From CAZQNF01 sp964403325 (GTDB taxonomy: Bacteria > Patescibacteriota > Patescibacteriia > Magasanikbacterales > GWA2-37-8), in the NCBI GenBank assembly GCA_964403325.1, contig CAYOFO010000001.1, positions 1-61,299 of the forward strand: 61,299 nt of DNA. The letters are read 5' to 3'. Below, in pieces: positions 24,984-33,400 of the stretch. The translations under genes were made by a program, and so were the position numbers. Position 1 is the first letter of the stretch. The number at the start of each line of letters is the position of its first letter. Under the pieces are notes generated by a model, which was given only the letters and a program-made list of their open reading frames with translations, had not been told where the DNA came from and did not search any database.

Positions 24984-25091
24984 TTGTGGCGCAGCTTTGT
25001 TATAGAAAGTAAGACCTATTTTCATACATTTTTTCGTGTGCCGTTAGAGGAAGCTATTTTTTTTGGAGGAAGCCTTATTGGTAGAAAAAGC
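24984..25091 (+). other. Open frame of unknown identity running into the assembly gap
   Basis: Just after the FkbM stop a frame opens with TTG and reads LWRSFVIESKTYFHTFFRVP up to the gap. It could be the start of a gene lost in the gap. Too short for a family call. Confidence 0.25.
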
Positions 25092-25101
25092 NNNNNNNNN
25101 N
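25092..25101. other. Assembly gap (ten N)
   Basis: Ten undetermined bases, most likely a placeholder for a gap of unknown size. Any reading frame that crosses it is not reliable. Confidence 0.95.
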
Positions 25102-25806
25102 AAGCCAAAACCGATGAGGCTGCTTTTGAGGTTCTTTATAATAATTATTTTGATATATAGTGCACTGATGGCCTGGAAAACACCGGATAACGCCATTTTG
25201 CAACCCAACCAAAGTTTCATTGAGCGTTTGGTGAATGGTAGTTGGGTGCATCTGGATCCTGAGATTGTGAGCAAGGAGCATGCTATGTATGTACCCCTAT
25301 CCTTTGTCCACAGGTATTTTCCGCAGGCGCAAGTGGTACCGCTTGTTTTGAGGAGTACACAAACCATTGAGGACTCTGAGAGATTGGCCCAAGCACTCGC
25401 TTCCTCAGTAGACAACGATACTTTGGTGGTGGCTTCGGTTGATTTTTCTCATTACTTACATTCTAGTATAGTTGAGCAAAAAGATAGTGTCACGCAAAAG
25501 CTTGTAATCCATAAAAATTATCCAGCCTTAGCCGAACTTAGTAATGATTTTATTGATTCTCCGCAAAGTTTGATTGTGGTGTTAAAAATTGCTGATCGGC
25601 TGGGTGCTTCCTCAGTGCAGGTAGTAAATCATTCAGAATTAGGAGTATTGCAGGGTCGTGCGGTGGAATCTTCTACCAGTTATTTTAGCCTCTGTGCCGT
25701 TCAATCCGGAGAGAATAATTTCAGAGGTGAAGCAGATGAGTCATTAAGTATTGACGTCAAGGCAGAATTTGTTTATAATTCTATCTATAAATTTTTGCAC
25801 GCCTAG
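25102..25806 (+). CDS. MEMO-family (AmmeMemoRadiSam system protein B) protein, N-terminus lost in the gap
   Basis: From about residue 20 after the gap the product matches the MEMO family: WKTPDNAILQPNQSFIERLV, then IVSKEHAMYVPLSFVHRYF and TLVVASVDFSHYL, the three most conserved stretches, and a C-terminal STSYFSLCAV. The usual N-terminal quarter, with its PHH and GPNHY motifs, is absent, so it was probably lost at the gap; the hydrophobic residues right after it (MRLLLRFFIIIILIY) are not family-like. MEMO proteins bind a metal near His residues; their reaction is uncertain and radical-SAM partners are common. The stop codon lies ten bases inside the tRNA-Val gene. Confidence 0.75.
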   Translation, partial: KPKPMRLLLRFFIIIILIYSALMAWKTPDNAILQPNQSFIERLVNGSWVHLDPEIVSKEHAMYVPLSFVHRYFPQAQVVPLVLRSTQTIEDSERLAQALASSVDNDTLVVASVDFSHYLHSSIVEQKDSVTQKLVIHKNYPALAELSNDFIDSPQSLIVVLKIADRLGASSVQVVNHSELGVLQGRAVESSTSYFSLCAVQSGENNFRGEADESLSIDVKAEFVYNSIYKFLHA

Positions 25807-25870
25807 CTCAGTTGGTTAGAGCACCTCGTTTACACCGAGGGGGTCAGGGGTTCGAATCCCTTGGCGTGCA
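25797..25870 (+). tRNA. tRNA-Val (anticodon TAC)
   Basis: Complete cloverleaf: acceptor GCACGCC with GGCGTGC, D arm GCTC/GAGC, anticodon stem CCTCG/CGAGG with loop TTTACAC (anticodon TAC), T arm AGGGG/CCCTT with loop TTCGAAT, discriminator A; CCA is not encoded. The preceding gene's stop codon overlaps its first ten bases. Confidence 0.95.
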
Positions 25871-25878
25871 CGTCCATG

Positions 25879-25909
25879 AAACAGAGTTAAAACTCTGTTT
25901 TTTGTTTTT
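25879..25909 (+). terminator. Terminator after tRNA-Val
   Basis: AAACAGAGTT and AACTCTGTTT form a perfect 10-bp stem with a two-base loop, followed by a T-rich tract. Confidence 0.8.
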
Positions 25910-25918
25910 GCACAGCCA

Positions 25919-26308
25919 TTATTTAGGTAGGTATTCGAAACACCGACTTTTTATTTTTTCCGTCTTGTGTCCACCCTGTGTCCAGATTGCAGGGAGGGTA
26001 TGTTTTGGCAAGGTATTTATAGCTTCGATTAACGTTTGAGGAGCAATATGCGCATACCGCATGGTTGTCTTAAGGTCGGCGTGTCCAAGCAATATTTGGA
26101 TCGTTTGGATGGTAACATTACTATTGGCAAGGTGAGAGGCGAAAGTGTGCCTTAGTAGATGCTAGGTAACCTTTTTGGCGTTAGTGTGGATGGAAAGCCA
26201 AAGTAATTTTTTGCAATAGGTAGACTGGCTTACAGGTTCATCTTTTTTATTTGAAAAGACGTATTTTTCAAATAAAAGGGGTTTTGGAAAATGTTCGTAT
26301 CTAATTTT
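25919..26308 (-). pseudogene. Tyrosine recombinase, C-terminal remnant with an in-frame TAG
   Basis: On the minus strand the frame reads YEHFPKPLLFEKYVFSNKKD, then SIHTNAKKVT, TAG at 26162-26164, then HLLRHTFASHLANSNVTIQT, ILLGHADLKTTMRYAHIAPQ. The catalytic HxLRH, GH and Tyr of the tyrosine recombinase family are all present, but the N-terminal domain and the first catalytic Arg region are missing, and a stop closes the frame upstream at 26309. The remnant lies 49 bases beyond the tRNA-Val gene, a classical target for such integrases, and suggests an older integration event there. The cut end and the TAG show it is not functional. Confidence 0.75.
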
Positions 26309-26323
26309 TTAAAAATTAACATT

Positions 26324-26351
26324 AAAACAGCCTTTTATAAAAGGCTGTTTT
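26324..26351 (-). terminator. 28-bp perfect palindrome, terminator
   Basis: AAAACAGCCTTTTA and its exact complement give a 14-bp stem with no loop spacing, and T-rich flanks on both strands. It lies 65 bases after the stop of the surface-protein gene on the minus strand and probably ends its transcript. Confidence 0.75.
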
Positions 26352-26415
26352 AATTTATAGTAATTGAGGTATTTAAAAAGACCTTTCGATCCTGGACAAC
26401 TTTTTAAATTTTACA

Positions 26416-28155
26416 TTAGGGTCGTACTTTGTTACTCAGTTTTGATCCTAAATCGTTGGCGCTTAGAGTGTTGTTGAGAAGGCCACGGGTATCTTTAAGT
26501 TCTTTGTTGACATTAGGGTCAGTGGCGCTAACAGTTATATTTTCGATGAGTGGCAATGCCTGACCTATATTTTTTTCAGTCGGTTGCGCCGAAACTTCAA
26601 AAAATAATCCGGTTTCACTAAATGCCGGTAATTCAGCATAATCCCACACTATTTTATTGCCTATCTGACGTAGTGATGGGCCGATGGTGACACTTTGTTT
26701 GCCGGTAAATGTGATGTTGGGGGCGAGTGTTGCTGCAAAATGTATGTTATTTACGGAATTGATAGTATTTAAGACCCTCGCAAAAACCCAGTATTTAGTA
26801 ATTTGTCCGACTTTGGGTGGGAGAGGTCCGCGTCCCAGCTGGTCGCCTTCAGGGGTATAGTAACGCACCTGAGCATCCAGGTTGAGCTCGGTCGCGAGGG
26901 GTAGACTCAACGAGTCACCAGTTTGGGTATAAGTTTGGCCATTTACTTTTTCTACTTCGGTGGTAATAACAGATTCGAGGAGAAAGTTTTTTGTGTCTTC
27001 AGGAATTTTTTTTCCAAATTTAGAAATAAGCGTTATATTGAGGGGTATGCTGTCACCGCTGCCAGGTAAGCTTAAGGCAAAAGTGGGGTGGTTTGTTTTG
27101 TCGATGATTAGAGCGGTGCCATCTGTTTTAAGATTGTTGGCTTTGGCAGTCGCGGTCAAATTAATGAGGCCCAGACGGTTGGATATTTTTAATTGGATGT
27201 TTTTTAATTGAAGGCTCGAGTTGTTTTTCCAATCCAACACAACCGGGAATGTTTGGTTTGGTTCAAGATATTCAGTGCCCTTATTTATTTTGAGAGTAGT
27301 GTTAATGGTTGGAACAAGGATGCCAACGGTCTGATGAAGACTATTCTGGACAAAAGACATGTTTAATATATCGATTTGAGTAAGGGTCGTCAGTGAAAAA
27401 GCGGGAGTTTTTTTAGTGGTAATTTCGCCGCTAAATACCTTGCTTTCTCCAGGGTTAAGGCTGAATACAGTAGAGCTGGTCGTAAGTTTTATAGGCGTAT
27501 CGGCAGTAGCTTTGAAGTGTAAATTTTGGATTGTGAGATCGCTTGAATTGGTAATGCGATAGGTAAATGGTATTTTTTGATTGGGAAAAGTGGTGGTAGC
27601 CATATCAAGCGTCCCGCTCAGAATGCTGTCTGGTAGGTTGATGATGAGAGGGGTCAGCTTTTGTTCAATGGTCGGTTCGGATCCTGGGTGGTAGGCCAGC
27701 ACTCCCAGAATTTTTTCCGGCTGGTTGATTTCCCCCCACAAACGTCCGGTCAGCTGAATTTCTCCACTGGCTCCGGGTTCTAAGGTATTAATTTCAAAGG
27801 TAGAATTTTTTTGAAAATCAGTAGGTAGGTTTTGTGGGTCTAAGACAAAACCAGCTGGTAGTTTGAAGGCGAGAGTGGTTTTTTCGAGACGTTCCTTGCT
27901 ATGGTTGGCATAGCGGACAGTTAAAACAATTTTATCACCACTTTTAATGCGGTTATTGCCTATGGAAAGGGATAAATCAATGAGTTCTGTAATATTTGGC
28001 TTCCAAAAGAAAAAAAATAGGCCAGCTACGAGAAAAACAGCGGAAAGGATAACAAGGATAATATCGAAAATAAACAATTTTTTGGCATGATGGTACACCT
28101 GGTGGTATTTATTGTGATAGTGACGTTTGAGGACGTGATGAACAGTTTTAAGCAT
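26416..28155 (-). CDS. Membrane-anchored surface protein with repeated beta-sandwich (DUF11/CARDB-like) domains
   Basis: A 579-residue protein with a His-rich cytoplasmic start (about residues 1-25), one membrane helix at 28-52 (FDIILVILSAVFLVAGLFFFF), and an outer part made of four or so Ig-like beta domains. Each has the pattern seen in DUF11/CARDB-type repeats: SIGNNRIKSGDKIVLTVRY, then LEPGASGEIQLTGRL; FPNQKIPFTYRITNSSDLTI, then LNPGESKVFSG. These domains are structural or adhesive. The gene is divergent from the sigma-factor operon, and both start from promoters with consensus-like elements only 31 bases apart, so they may be regulated together. No cell-wall sorting signal is present. 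Confidence 0.75.
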   Translation of the reverse strand: MLKTVHHVLKRHYHNKYHQVYHHAKKLFIFDIILVILSAVFLVAGLFFFFWKPNITELIDLSLSIGNNRIKSGDKIVLTVRYANHSKERLEKTTLAFKLPAGFVLDPQNLPTDFQKNSTFEINTLEPGASGEIQLTGRLWGEINQPEKILGVLAYHPGSEPTIEQKLTPLIINLPDSILSGTLDMATTTFPNQKIPFTYRITNSSDLTIQNLHFKATADTPIKLTTSSTVFSLNPGESKVFSGEITTKKTPAFSLTTLTQIDILNMSFVQNSLHQTVGILVPTINTTLKINKGTEYLEPNQTFPVVLDWKNNSSLQLKNIQLKISNRLGLINLTATAKANNLKTDGTALIIDKTNHPTFALSLPGSGDSIPLNITLISKFGKKIPEDTKNFLLESVITTEVEKVNGQTYTQTGDSLSLPLATELNLDAQVRYYTPEGDQLGRGPLPPKVGQITKYWVFARVLNTINSVNNIHFAATLAPNITFTGKQSVTIGPSLRQIGNKIVWDYAELPAFSETGLFFEVSAQPTEKNIGQALPLIENITVSATDPNVNKELKDTRGLLNNTLSANDLGSKLSNKVRP

Positions 28156-28181
28156 AATTAAGAAGGTTAATTTGGCTAACT

Positions 28182-28210
28182 ATAATATATTTTTAAACCA
28201 TTTTTGTCAA
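28182..28210 (-). promoter_or_regulatory. Sigma-70-type promoter for the surface-protein gene
   Basis: On the minus strand TTGACA (28205-28210) and TATTAT (28182-28187) are 17 bases apart. The start codon is 27 bases downstream of the -10 element. Confidence 0.75.
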
Positions 28211-28240
28211 TGTGGCTGTGTTTTTATAGAGTGGTTGACT

Positions 28241-28269
28241 TTGACCTACAGGCCTTTTTTTGGTACAAT
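28241..28269 (+). promoter_or_regulatory. Sigma-70-type promoter for the sigma-factor operon
   Basis: TTGACC at 28241-28246 and TACAAT at 28264-28269 with a 17-base spacer. It drives the ECF sigma gene starting at 28368, with a leader of about 90 bases. It is back to back with the minus-strand promoter at 28182-28210. Confidence 0.75.
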
Positions 28270-28367
28270 AGCCTCTAATCTTTGAGAGGGGGTATCAGGC
28301 TTGAAGGAAAGTTTTTCTCAAATATGGTTTTAAGTGTAACATTTTTTAAATCCTTACGTCTACTATA

Positions 28368-28916
28368 ATGTCGATACTTACTGAAAAACTTTTGCTGTAT
28401 CGCGCCAAGCTGCAAAATGACCCTGAAGCTTTTGCCAAACTTTACGATCAATACGTAAATCAAATTTATCGTTTTGTTTATTTTAAAGTAGGAACCCGCG
28501 AAGAGGCAGAAGATATAGTGAGTGAAGTTTTTTTAAAAGCTTGGAATTATTTGCAGGATAAAAAAAGTGTGCAAAGCTTTCGTGGGCTTTTATACCAAAT
28601 TGCTCGCAATAGTATTATCGATCTGTACCGTTCTAAATCTCGCAATCAAGAATCACTTTTATCTGAGGAAATAGATGTAGGGGATAATGGTGAATGGAGT
28701 GAAAGAATGGTGGAGCAATTAGATAATCAGGATTTAATTAAAAGTATTAAAAAGTTAAAACAAGAGTATCAGGAAATAGTAATCTTGCGTTTTATCGAGC
28801 AGCTCAGTTTTCAGGAAATTAGTCAGATTACAGGCAAAAGCATGGTCGCGGTACGAGTTACCTTGCATCGTTCCATTGCTAAGTTAAAATCTCTTTTAGA
28901 AAAACCGTTAGTATAG
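28368..28916 (+). CDS. RNA polymerase sigma factor, ECF type
   Basis: A 182-residue sigma-70 family protein with only regions 2 and 4, as in ECF sigma factors. Region 2 is at about residues 25-90 (LYDQYVNQIYRFVYFKVGTR, EEAEDIVSEVFLKAW, GLLYQIARNSIIDLYRSKSR) and region 4 at about 125-175 (LKQEYQEIVILRFIEQLSFQ, EISQITGKSMVAVRVTLHRS). It directs RNA polymerase to a small set of promoters. The next gene, four bases downstream, encodes a membrane-anchored DUF5667 protein that takes the usual place of an anti-sigma factor. The S-layer gene follows, a natural candidate target. Confidence 0.9.
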   Translation: MSILTEKLLLYRAKLQNDPEAFAKLYDQYVNQIYRFVYFKVGTREEAEDIVSEVFLKAWNYLQDKKSVQSFRGLLYQIARNSIIDLYRSKSRNQESLLSEEIDVGDNGEWSERMVEQLDNQDLIKSIKKLKQEYQEIVILRFIEQLSFQEISQITGKSMVAVRVTLHRSIAKLKSLLEKPLV

Positions 28917-28920
28917 TTGT

Positions 28921-30267
28921 ATGTCAAAGAACATAGTGAAACAACTTAAGAATCTAAAGCACAGCAGTATCAATCCTCGTGAGGAATGGGTGGTGGCGAA
29001 TCGCGCTACACTGCTTGCGCAGATGAGTAATACTGTCCCTGTTAAAAATTCATTTTCTTTTTGGAAAAAAATTACTGATTTTTTTGTCTTTACTGTTGCT
29101 CAGTTTTCATTTTTACGACCAATAGCTGCTTTGGTTTTGGTAGGTATTGTTACCAGTAGTACCTGGAATGCTCTAGCTTCAGCTGCGCTCGATGCGGTAC
29201 CTGGGGATTTAATTTTATACCCGGTAAAACGAGTGGCTGAAAAAACTCAAGTTGAAATTACTCAATTGGTGGGGACTCCGCAAGATGAAATAAGACTTCA
29301 TACCGAATTAGCCGGTCGGCGTATAAAAGAAATACAAAAAATTACGTCCAATCAATTAACAAAAAATGAAGTGGTAAAGCAGTCTGTCTCTGATTTAAAT
29401 ACTGAGCTTGGTCATGTTCGTCAAAATTTAGAAAAAATCCAAAGTCAGTCTGGTGGGGGAGAGGCTACTATTGCAGCTGGTGTGGCCCTTGATAAAACCA
29501 GTATTGAAATACAAAACGTGTTAAATCAATTTAACGAAAATCAGACCGTTACTTCTTCAGAAGGTCTTTCAAACCAGCTCAATCAAGTAAATAATTTGGC
29601 AAAGGATACAGCCTTCAAAGCTGTGGAAGTTGCTTTGGCGAAACATCTTAGCGGGGATGGTGTAACTCGAGATCAGGTAAATACTTTGGTAGGAAGTACT
29701 CTTGAAACAGCGGTAAAAGACATTAATTTTTCTAAAAATACCATTACAAGCATAAATGTTTTTGGAGAAACCCTTAAGAATCAGGTAAATAACGAAATTA
29801 AAAACGCTCCACAGGTTTTAACAAGTACTTCTACAAATAATCAAACCTATCAAATTGATGATTTAGTGAAAAGTGCCAGTGAGGCTTTGGTTGCTATTGA
29901 TAAAAAAATAAATCAAGCGGTTTCCTCTACCCAAGAAGCAAGAAATTTTATTTCTACAGGTGATATAGTCGGCATTGTTAATTCTTTAAAAGGCATACAC
30001 CAAACAGTAAAGGAAGCAGAGCAACTTAGTGTAGCCACTCAAGTACAAGCTCAGTTATTTGCCCCAATTGCTCAAGCGTCCTTACTTCCCGTTAATGTCA
30101 CCAGCTCTTTGGCTGCATTTACTTCTTCAAGCATTTTGCTTCCTACTACGACTACCTTGCTGAACACTTCAACTTTTTTGATTCATTTTTCTACTGATAC
30201 TTTTATTTTGCCTACCACTACCGTTCAGGTTATTATTCCTATATCTTCTTCGAATACGCCTCGTTAG
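28921..30267 (+). CDS. DUF5667-domain membrane protein, likely anti-sigma-like partner
   Basis: A 448-residue protein with a cytoplasmic N-terminal part of about 60 residues, a membrane helix near 62-85 (LRPIAALVLVGIVTSSTWNA), then the DUF5667 signature SAALDAVPGDLILYPVKRVA and a long helical outer region (about 100-370), ending in a Ser/Thr-rich tail. DUF5667 proteins regularly sit beside ECF sigma genes in CPR and actinobacteria. The topology, with a short inner domain able to hold the sigma factor and a large outer sensor part, suggests an anti-sigma role. No known anti-sigma zinc motif is visible, so the role is inferred from context. Confidence 0.8.
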   Translation: MSKNIVKQLKNLKHSSINPREEWVVANRATLLAQMSNTVPVKNSFSFWKKITDFFVFTVAQFSFLRPIAALVLVGIVTSSTWNALASAALDAVPGDLILYPVKRVAEKTQVEITQLVGTPQDEIRLHTELAGRRIKEIQKITSNQLTKNEVVKQSVSDLNTELGHVRQNLEKIQSQSGGGEATIAAGVALDKTSIEIQNVLNQFNENQTVTSSEGLSNQLNQVNNLAKDTAFKAVEVALAKHLSGDGVTRDQVNTLVGSTLETAVKDINFSKNTITSINVFGETLKNQVNNEIKNAPQVLTSTSTNNQTYQIDDLVKSASEALVAIDKKINQAVSSTQEARNFISTGDIVGIVNSLKGIHQTVKEAEQLSVATQVQAQLFAPIAQASLLPVNVTSSLAAFTSSSILLPTTTTLLNTSTFLIHFSTDTFILPTTTVQVIIPISSSNTPR

Positions 30268-30292
30268 CAATAATTATGTAGGAGATTCTCCA

Positions 30293-30426
30293 CCCTCTTT
30301 GTACAGAAAATTTTTTTTCTCTACAAACGGGAGGGGGAATAGTTTCGTAAAAAATCTAAGTTGAAAAGTCGAGAATCCTATAAGGATTTACTTAGATACT
30401 TGTAAGAATCGTGCCATTCACGATTC
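30293..30426 (+). promoter_or_regulatory. Structured leader of the S-layer-like gene
   Basis: Three inverted repeats lie in the 212-base spacer before the start codon at 30480. The first is a long interrupted hairpin at 30293-30335 (CCCTC, TTTGTA, AGAAAA with complements), which could end the previous transcript. The second is AATCCT-ATA-AGGATT at 30374-30388. The third is GAATCGTG with CACGATTC at 30406-30426. Such leaders can protect highly expressed surface-protein mRNAs. No convincing promoter was found between them. Confidence 0.5.
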
Positions 30427-30479
30427 AAAATCCTGTTCTTGTATCTTACGTTATAAGAATCAGCGAATATTTTTTAATT

Positions 30480-33400
30480 ATGCAAAATTCATTGAAAAAA
30501 ATCTTAAATTCAGTGGTTTTGTCGGCAGTAGTTTTAACTACTTTCGCTCCTGCTTTAGCCTCAACCGTTAGTGCTGAGACTATGGCTGGATGTCCTACCC
30601 TTATGCCTGGCGACAACGTAAAAGTTGTTTCCCCTAAGGATCGACCGGCAATCTACGCAATCAACAAAAATGGCGACATCGTTTACTATGAACGAGGCGC
30701 TTTGTATAAAGAATGGAATAAGAACTACCAATTCATTGGTATTACACAAGCTTGTTTTGATTCTTTGAAAACACCAAGTGTTCAACCTTTTGGTGTTGGT
30801 TACCCAGCCGGAACCGTCGTTAGACGACCAAACTCTGACCAACTCTACCTCGTGTTAGCTGGTCAAAAACTTGCTCTTATTACTAACGATGCTGCAACCG
30901 CTTTGTTTGGCAGTAATTTAACTGTAAAACAAGAAGTTGACGTCAACTGGACAAACTATCAAATCAATCCAACAACAATTACTGTTGGAAAAGTACAACC
31001 AGGCATGGTTTTCATGTATGGTGGTAAAACTTGGTACTTAAATGAATCCAGTCAGCTTCAGGAAGTTACTGCAGCTGGTATGACAGCCAACAATGTTGGT
31101 GGTAATGGACGCACAGTACCTACCGTAACCGAAGCTGCTGTTGCCGGTTTTTCAACTGGAGCACAAGTTACTTCTGAAGTAATGTGGCTCACTGATGTAA
31201 CCCAGGGCACTGGTGGTGTTGGATCTTCCAACAATCCTCCTGCTGGCGCAAGCACAGTAACCGTTTCTTTGGCTTCTGCTAACCCATTAGCCACTACTTT
31301 GGTTTCTGACACCACTAATGGTGCACAAACCATGGCTCCAGTTCTTAAACTTCGTTTTGCTGCTTCTGGCGCAGACGCTGTTGTAACTGGTCTTAATTTG
31401 TCTCGCATGGGCGTTTCTGCTGATACCGATATTTCCAACATGCATTTGTATGATGGATCTACTCGCTTAGCTAGTAACCCAAGCATTTCAAATGGAATGG
31501 TTAAATTCAACAATTCCAATGGTCTTTTCACCGTATCAAAAGATGGCACTCGAGAAGTTACTGTTTTACTTGATGTAAAAAGTAATGTAAGTTCTGCTAA
31601 AACTTTTGTATTTGGTCTTAAAGCTCCACAAGATGTTGTTGTTAAAAACGGCAGTTTGACTTCGGCTGGTAGTTTCCCATTCATGGGCAATGAATTCCGA
31701 GTTGCTTCCGTAACTGATCTTGGTAAATTCACTCTCACTGCCACTAGCCCAACTAGCAACTCTACTGTAGATGCTGGTACTACAGCTTTTGAAGTAGGAC
31801 GCTTCCAAGCTCAAGCCAACACTCAAGATATTGAACTCCGCAAACTTGGTTTCACTTTTGTAGGTTCTATCAATGCAGACGATTTAAGTAACTGCTCTTT
31901 GAGTAGTGGTAGTGTACCATTAGGAGCTGTTAATCAGAGTTTATCTTCTGACAAAACAGTTACTTTTGATATGAGTGCTGCTCCTTATGTTCTTACATCT
32001 GGACAAACTAAAGTGCTCAGTCTCAAATGTGATGTTGTTAAAGGTACAAACCGTGATTTCCGCGTGTCCATTCAAAACAGCTACGATGTAGTTGCTTATG
32101 ACAAAGCATACAATGCTTTCCTCATGCCAAATGGCACCGACACTTTTGGTACTATTCAACCTCATGATGGTTCCAACAATTCCGTTAAATTCACTGTTAA
32201 TACCGGTAACTTGACTCAGAGCATGTCTTCCAGTTCTCCAACTGGTAACGTTGCCGACGATGCTACCGGCGTAACTCTTGGTACTTTCCTCTGGAAAGCC
32301 AACGGCGAAGATGTGAAAGTAAACAGTCTTTCAGTATCTTCTACTGCAAGTGTTGCAACCACCCTTAAGAACGTTAAACTTTATGTACAGGGTTCTCAGG
32401 TTGGTAACACAATTTTGTCTATGTCTGCAACGGGTGCAGCCAACACTAACTGGGGAACTTTTGGTAGTAGCTTTATCATTAAAGCTGGAACAGAAGCTCA
32501 GGTACGTGTAGTGGCTGATCTGACTGATTCCACTGTTGTAGCCGGAACCACAATTACTGTTGGTTTGGCCGCTGGATCTAGTAATGCTCAAGGCACTATT
32601 TCCTTACAGTCTATCAGCACTGTGTTGCAACGTGGCAACACCCTTACTGTCCGCGCTGGCACAGTGAGTGTTACCAAAAATACTGCTTTTGGTAACAGAA
32701 CTTCCGGTACCCCAACAGGCGCTTTAAATGCTCAACAAGCTAAAGTAGCTTCCTTTACTATCTCAGCTGGACCTACTGATCCAGTAGAGTTGAGTTCAGT
32801 CACTTTGGCGGACAACTCAACTACCGATTGTATTGGAACTTACATGCAGAATGTTGCCTTGAAATCTGCTACAGATGGTAAACAATTAGGAGAAACTAAG
32901 GCTAGCCCTTCCACTTCTTGTGGTTCAGCTAATAGCTATACATTTAGCTTTGCTCAACAACGCGTAACAATTCCTGCTGGCGGTCAGTACGTTGTAGATG
33001 TGTACGCTGACTTAAAAGCTGCTTATACTACAGCTAACTCTGCTCTTATTAAAGTAGATTCTGTAGTAGCTGACAGCGTTCGTGCTGATGGTACGAGCAT
33101 TTCAGCTAGTGTTTCTTCGTTAAATCTTCCTCTCCAGTATGTTTACATCTCTGGATCTGGAAGTTTATCCATCGCTTTGTCTTCTGGTTCTCCTACAGAT
33201 AATCATTATCTGATGGGAGCTCTTAATCAGACCTTAGGAACATTCAAATTTATTGCTGGTAACCAAGAACCAGTTACTGTCACCAACTTGGTGGTAAGTA
33301 ACAATGTTTCTACTGGTGCCACTGGTACTTTGAGTAACATTCGTTTGGTTGATACAGATACTAATCAAGTAGTTGCTACCGCTACCTCTGGATTCGTTGA

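Noticed and set aside
25063..25091. Start of the MEMO gene left of the gap
   Set aside because: The frame only appears to cross the gap because ten N keep it open; the left residues are not MEMO-like.
25812..26039. 75-residue plus-strand open frame
   Set aside because: It begins inside the tRNA-Val gene and runs antisense to the tyrosine recombinase remnant.
31058..31759. 233-residue minus-strand open frame inside the S-layer gene
   Set aside because: It is a shadow of the biased codon use of the S-layer-like gene and has no features of its own.
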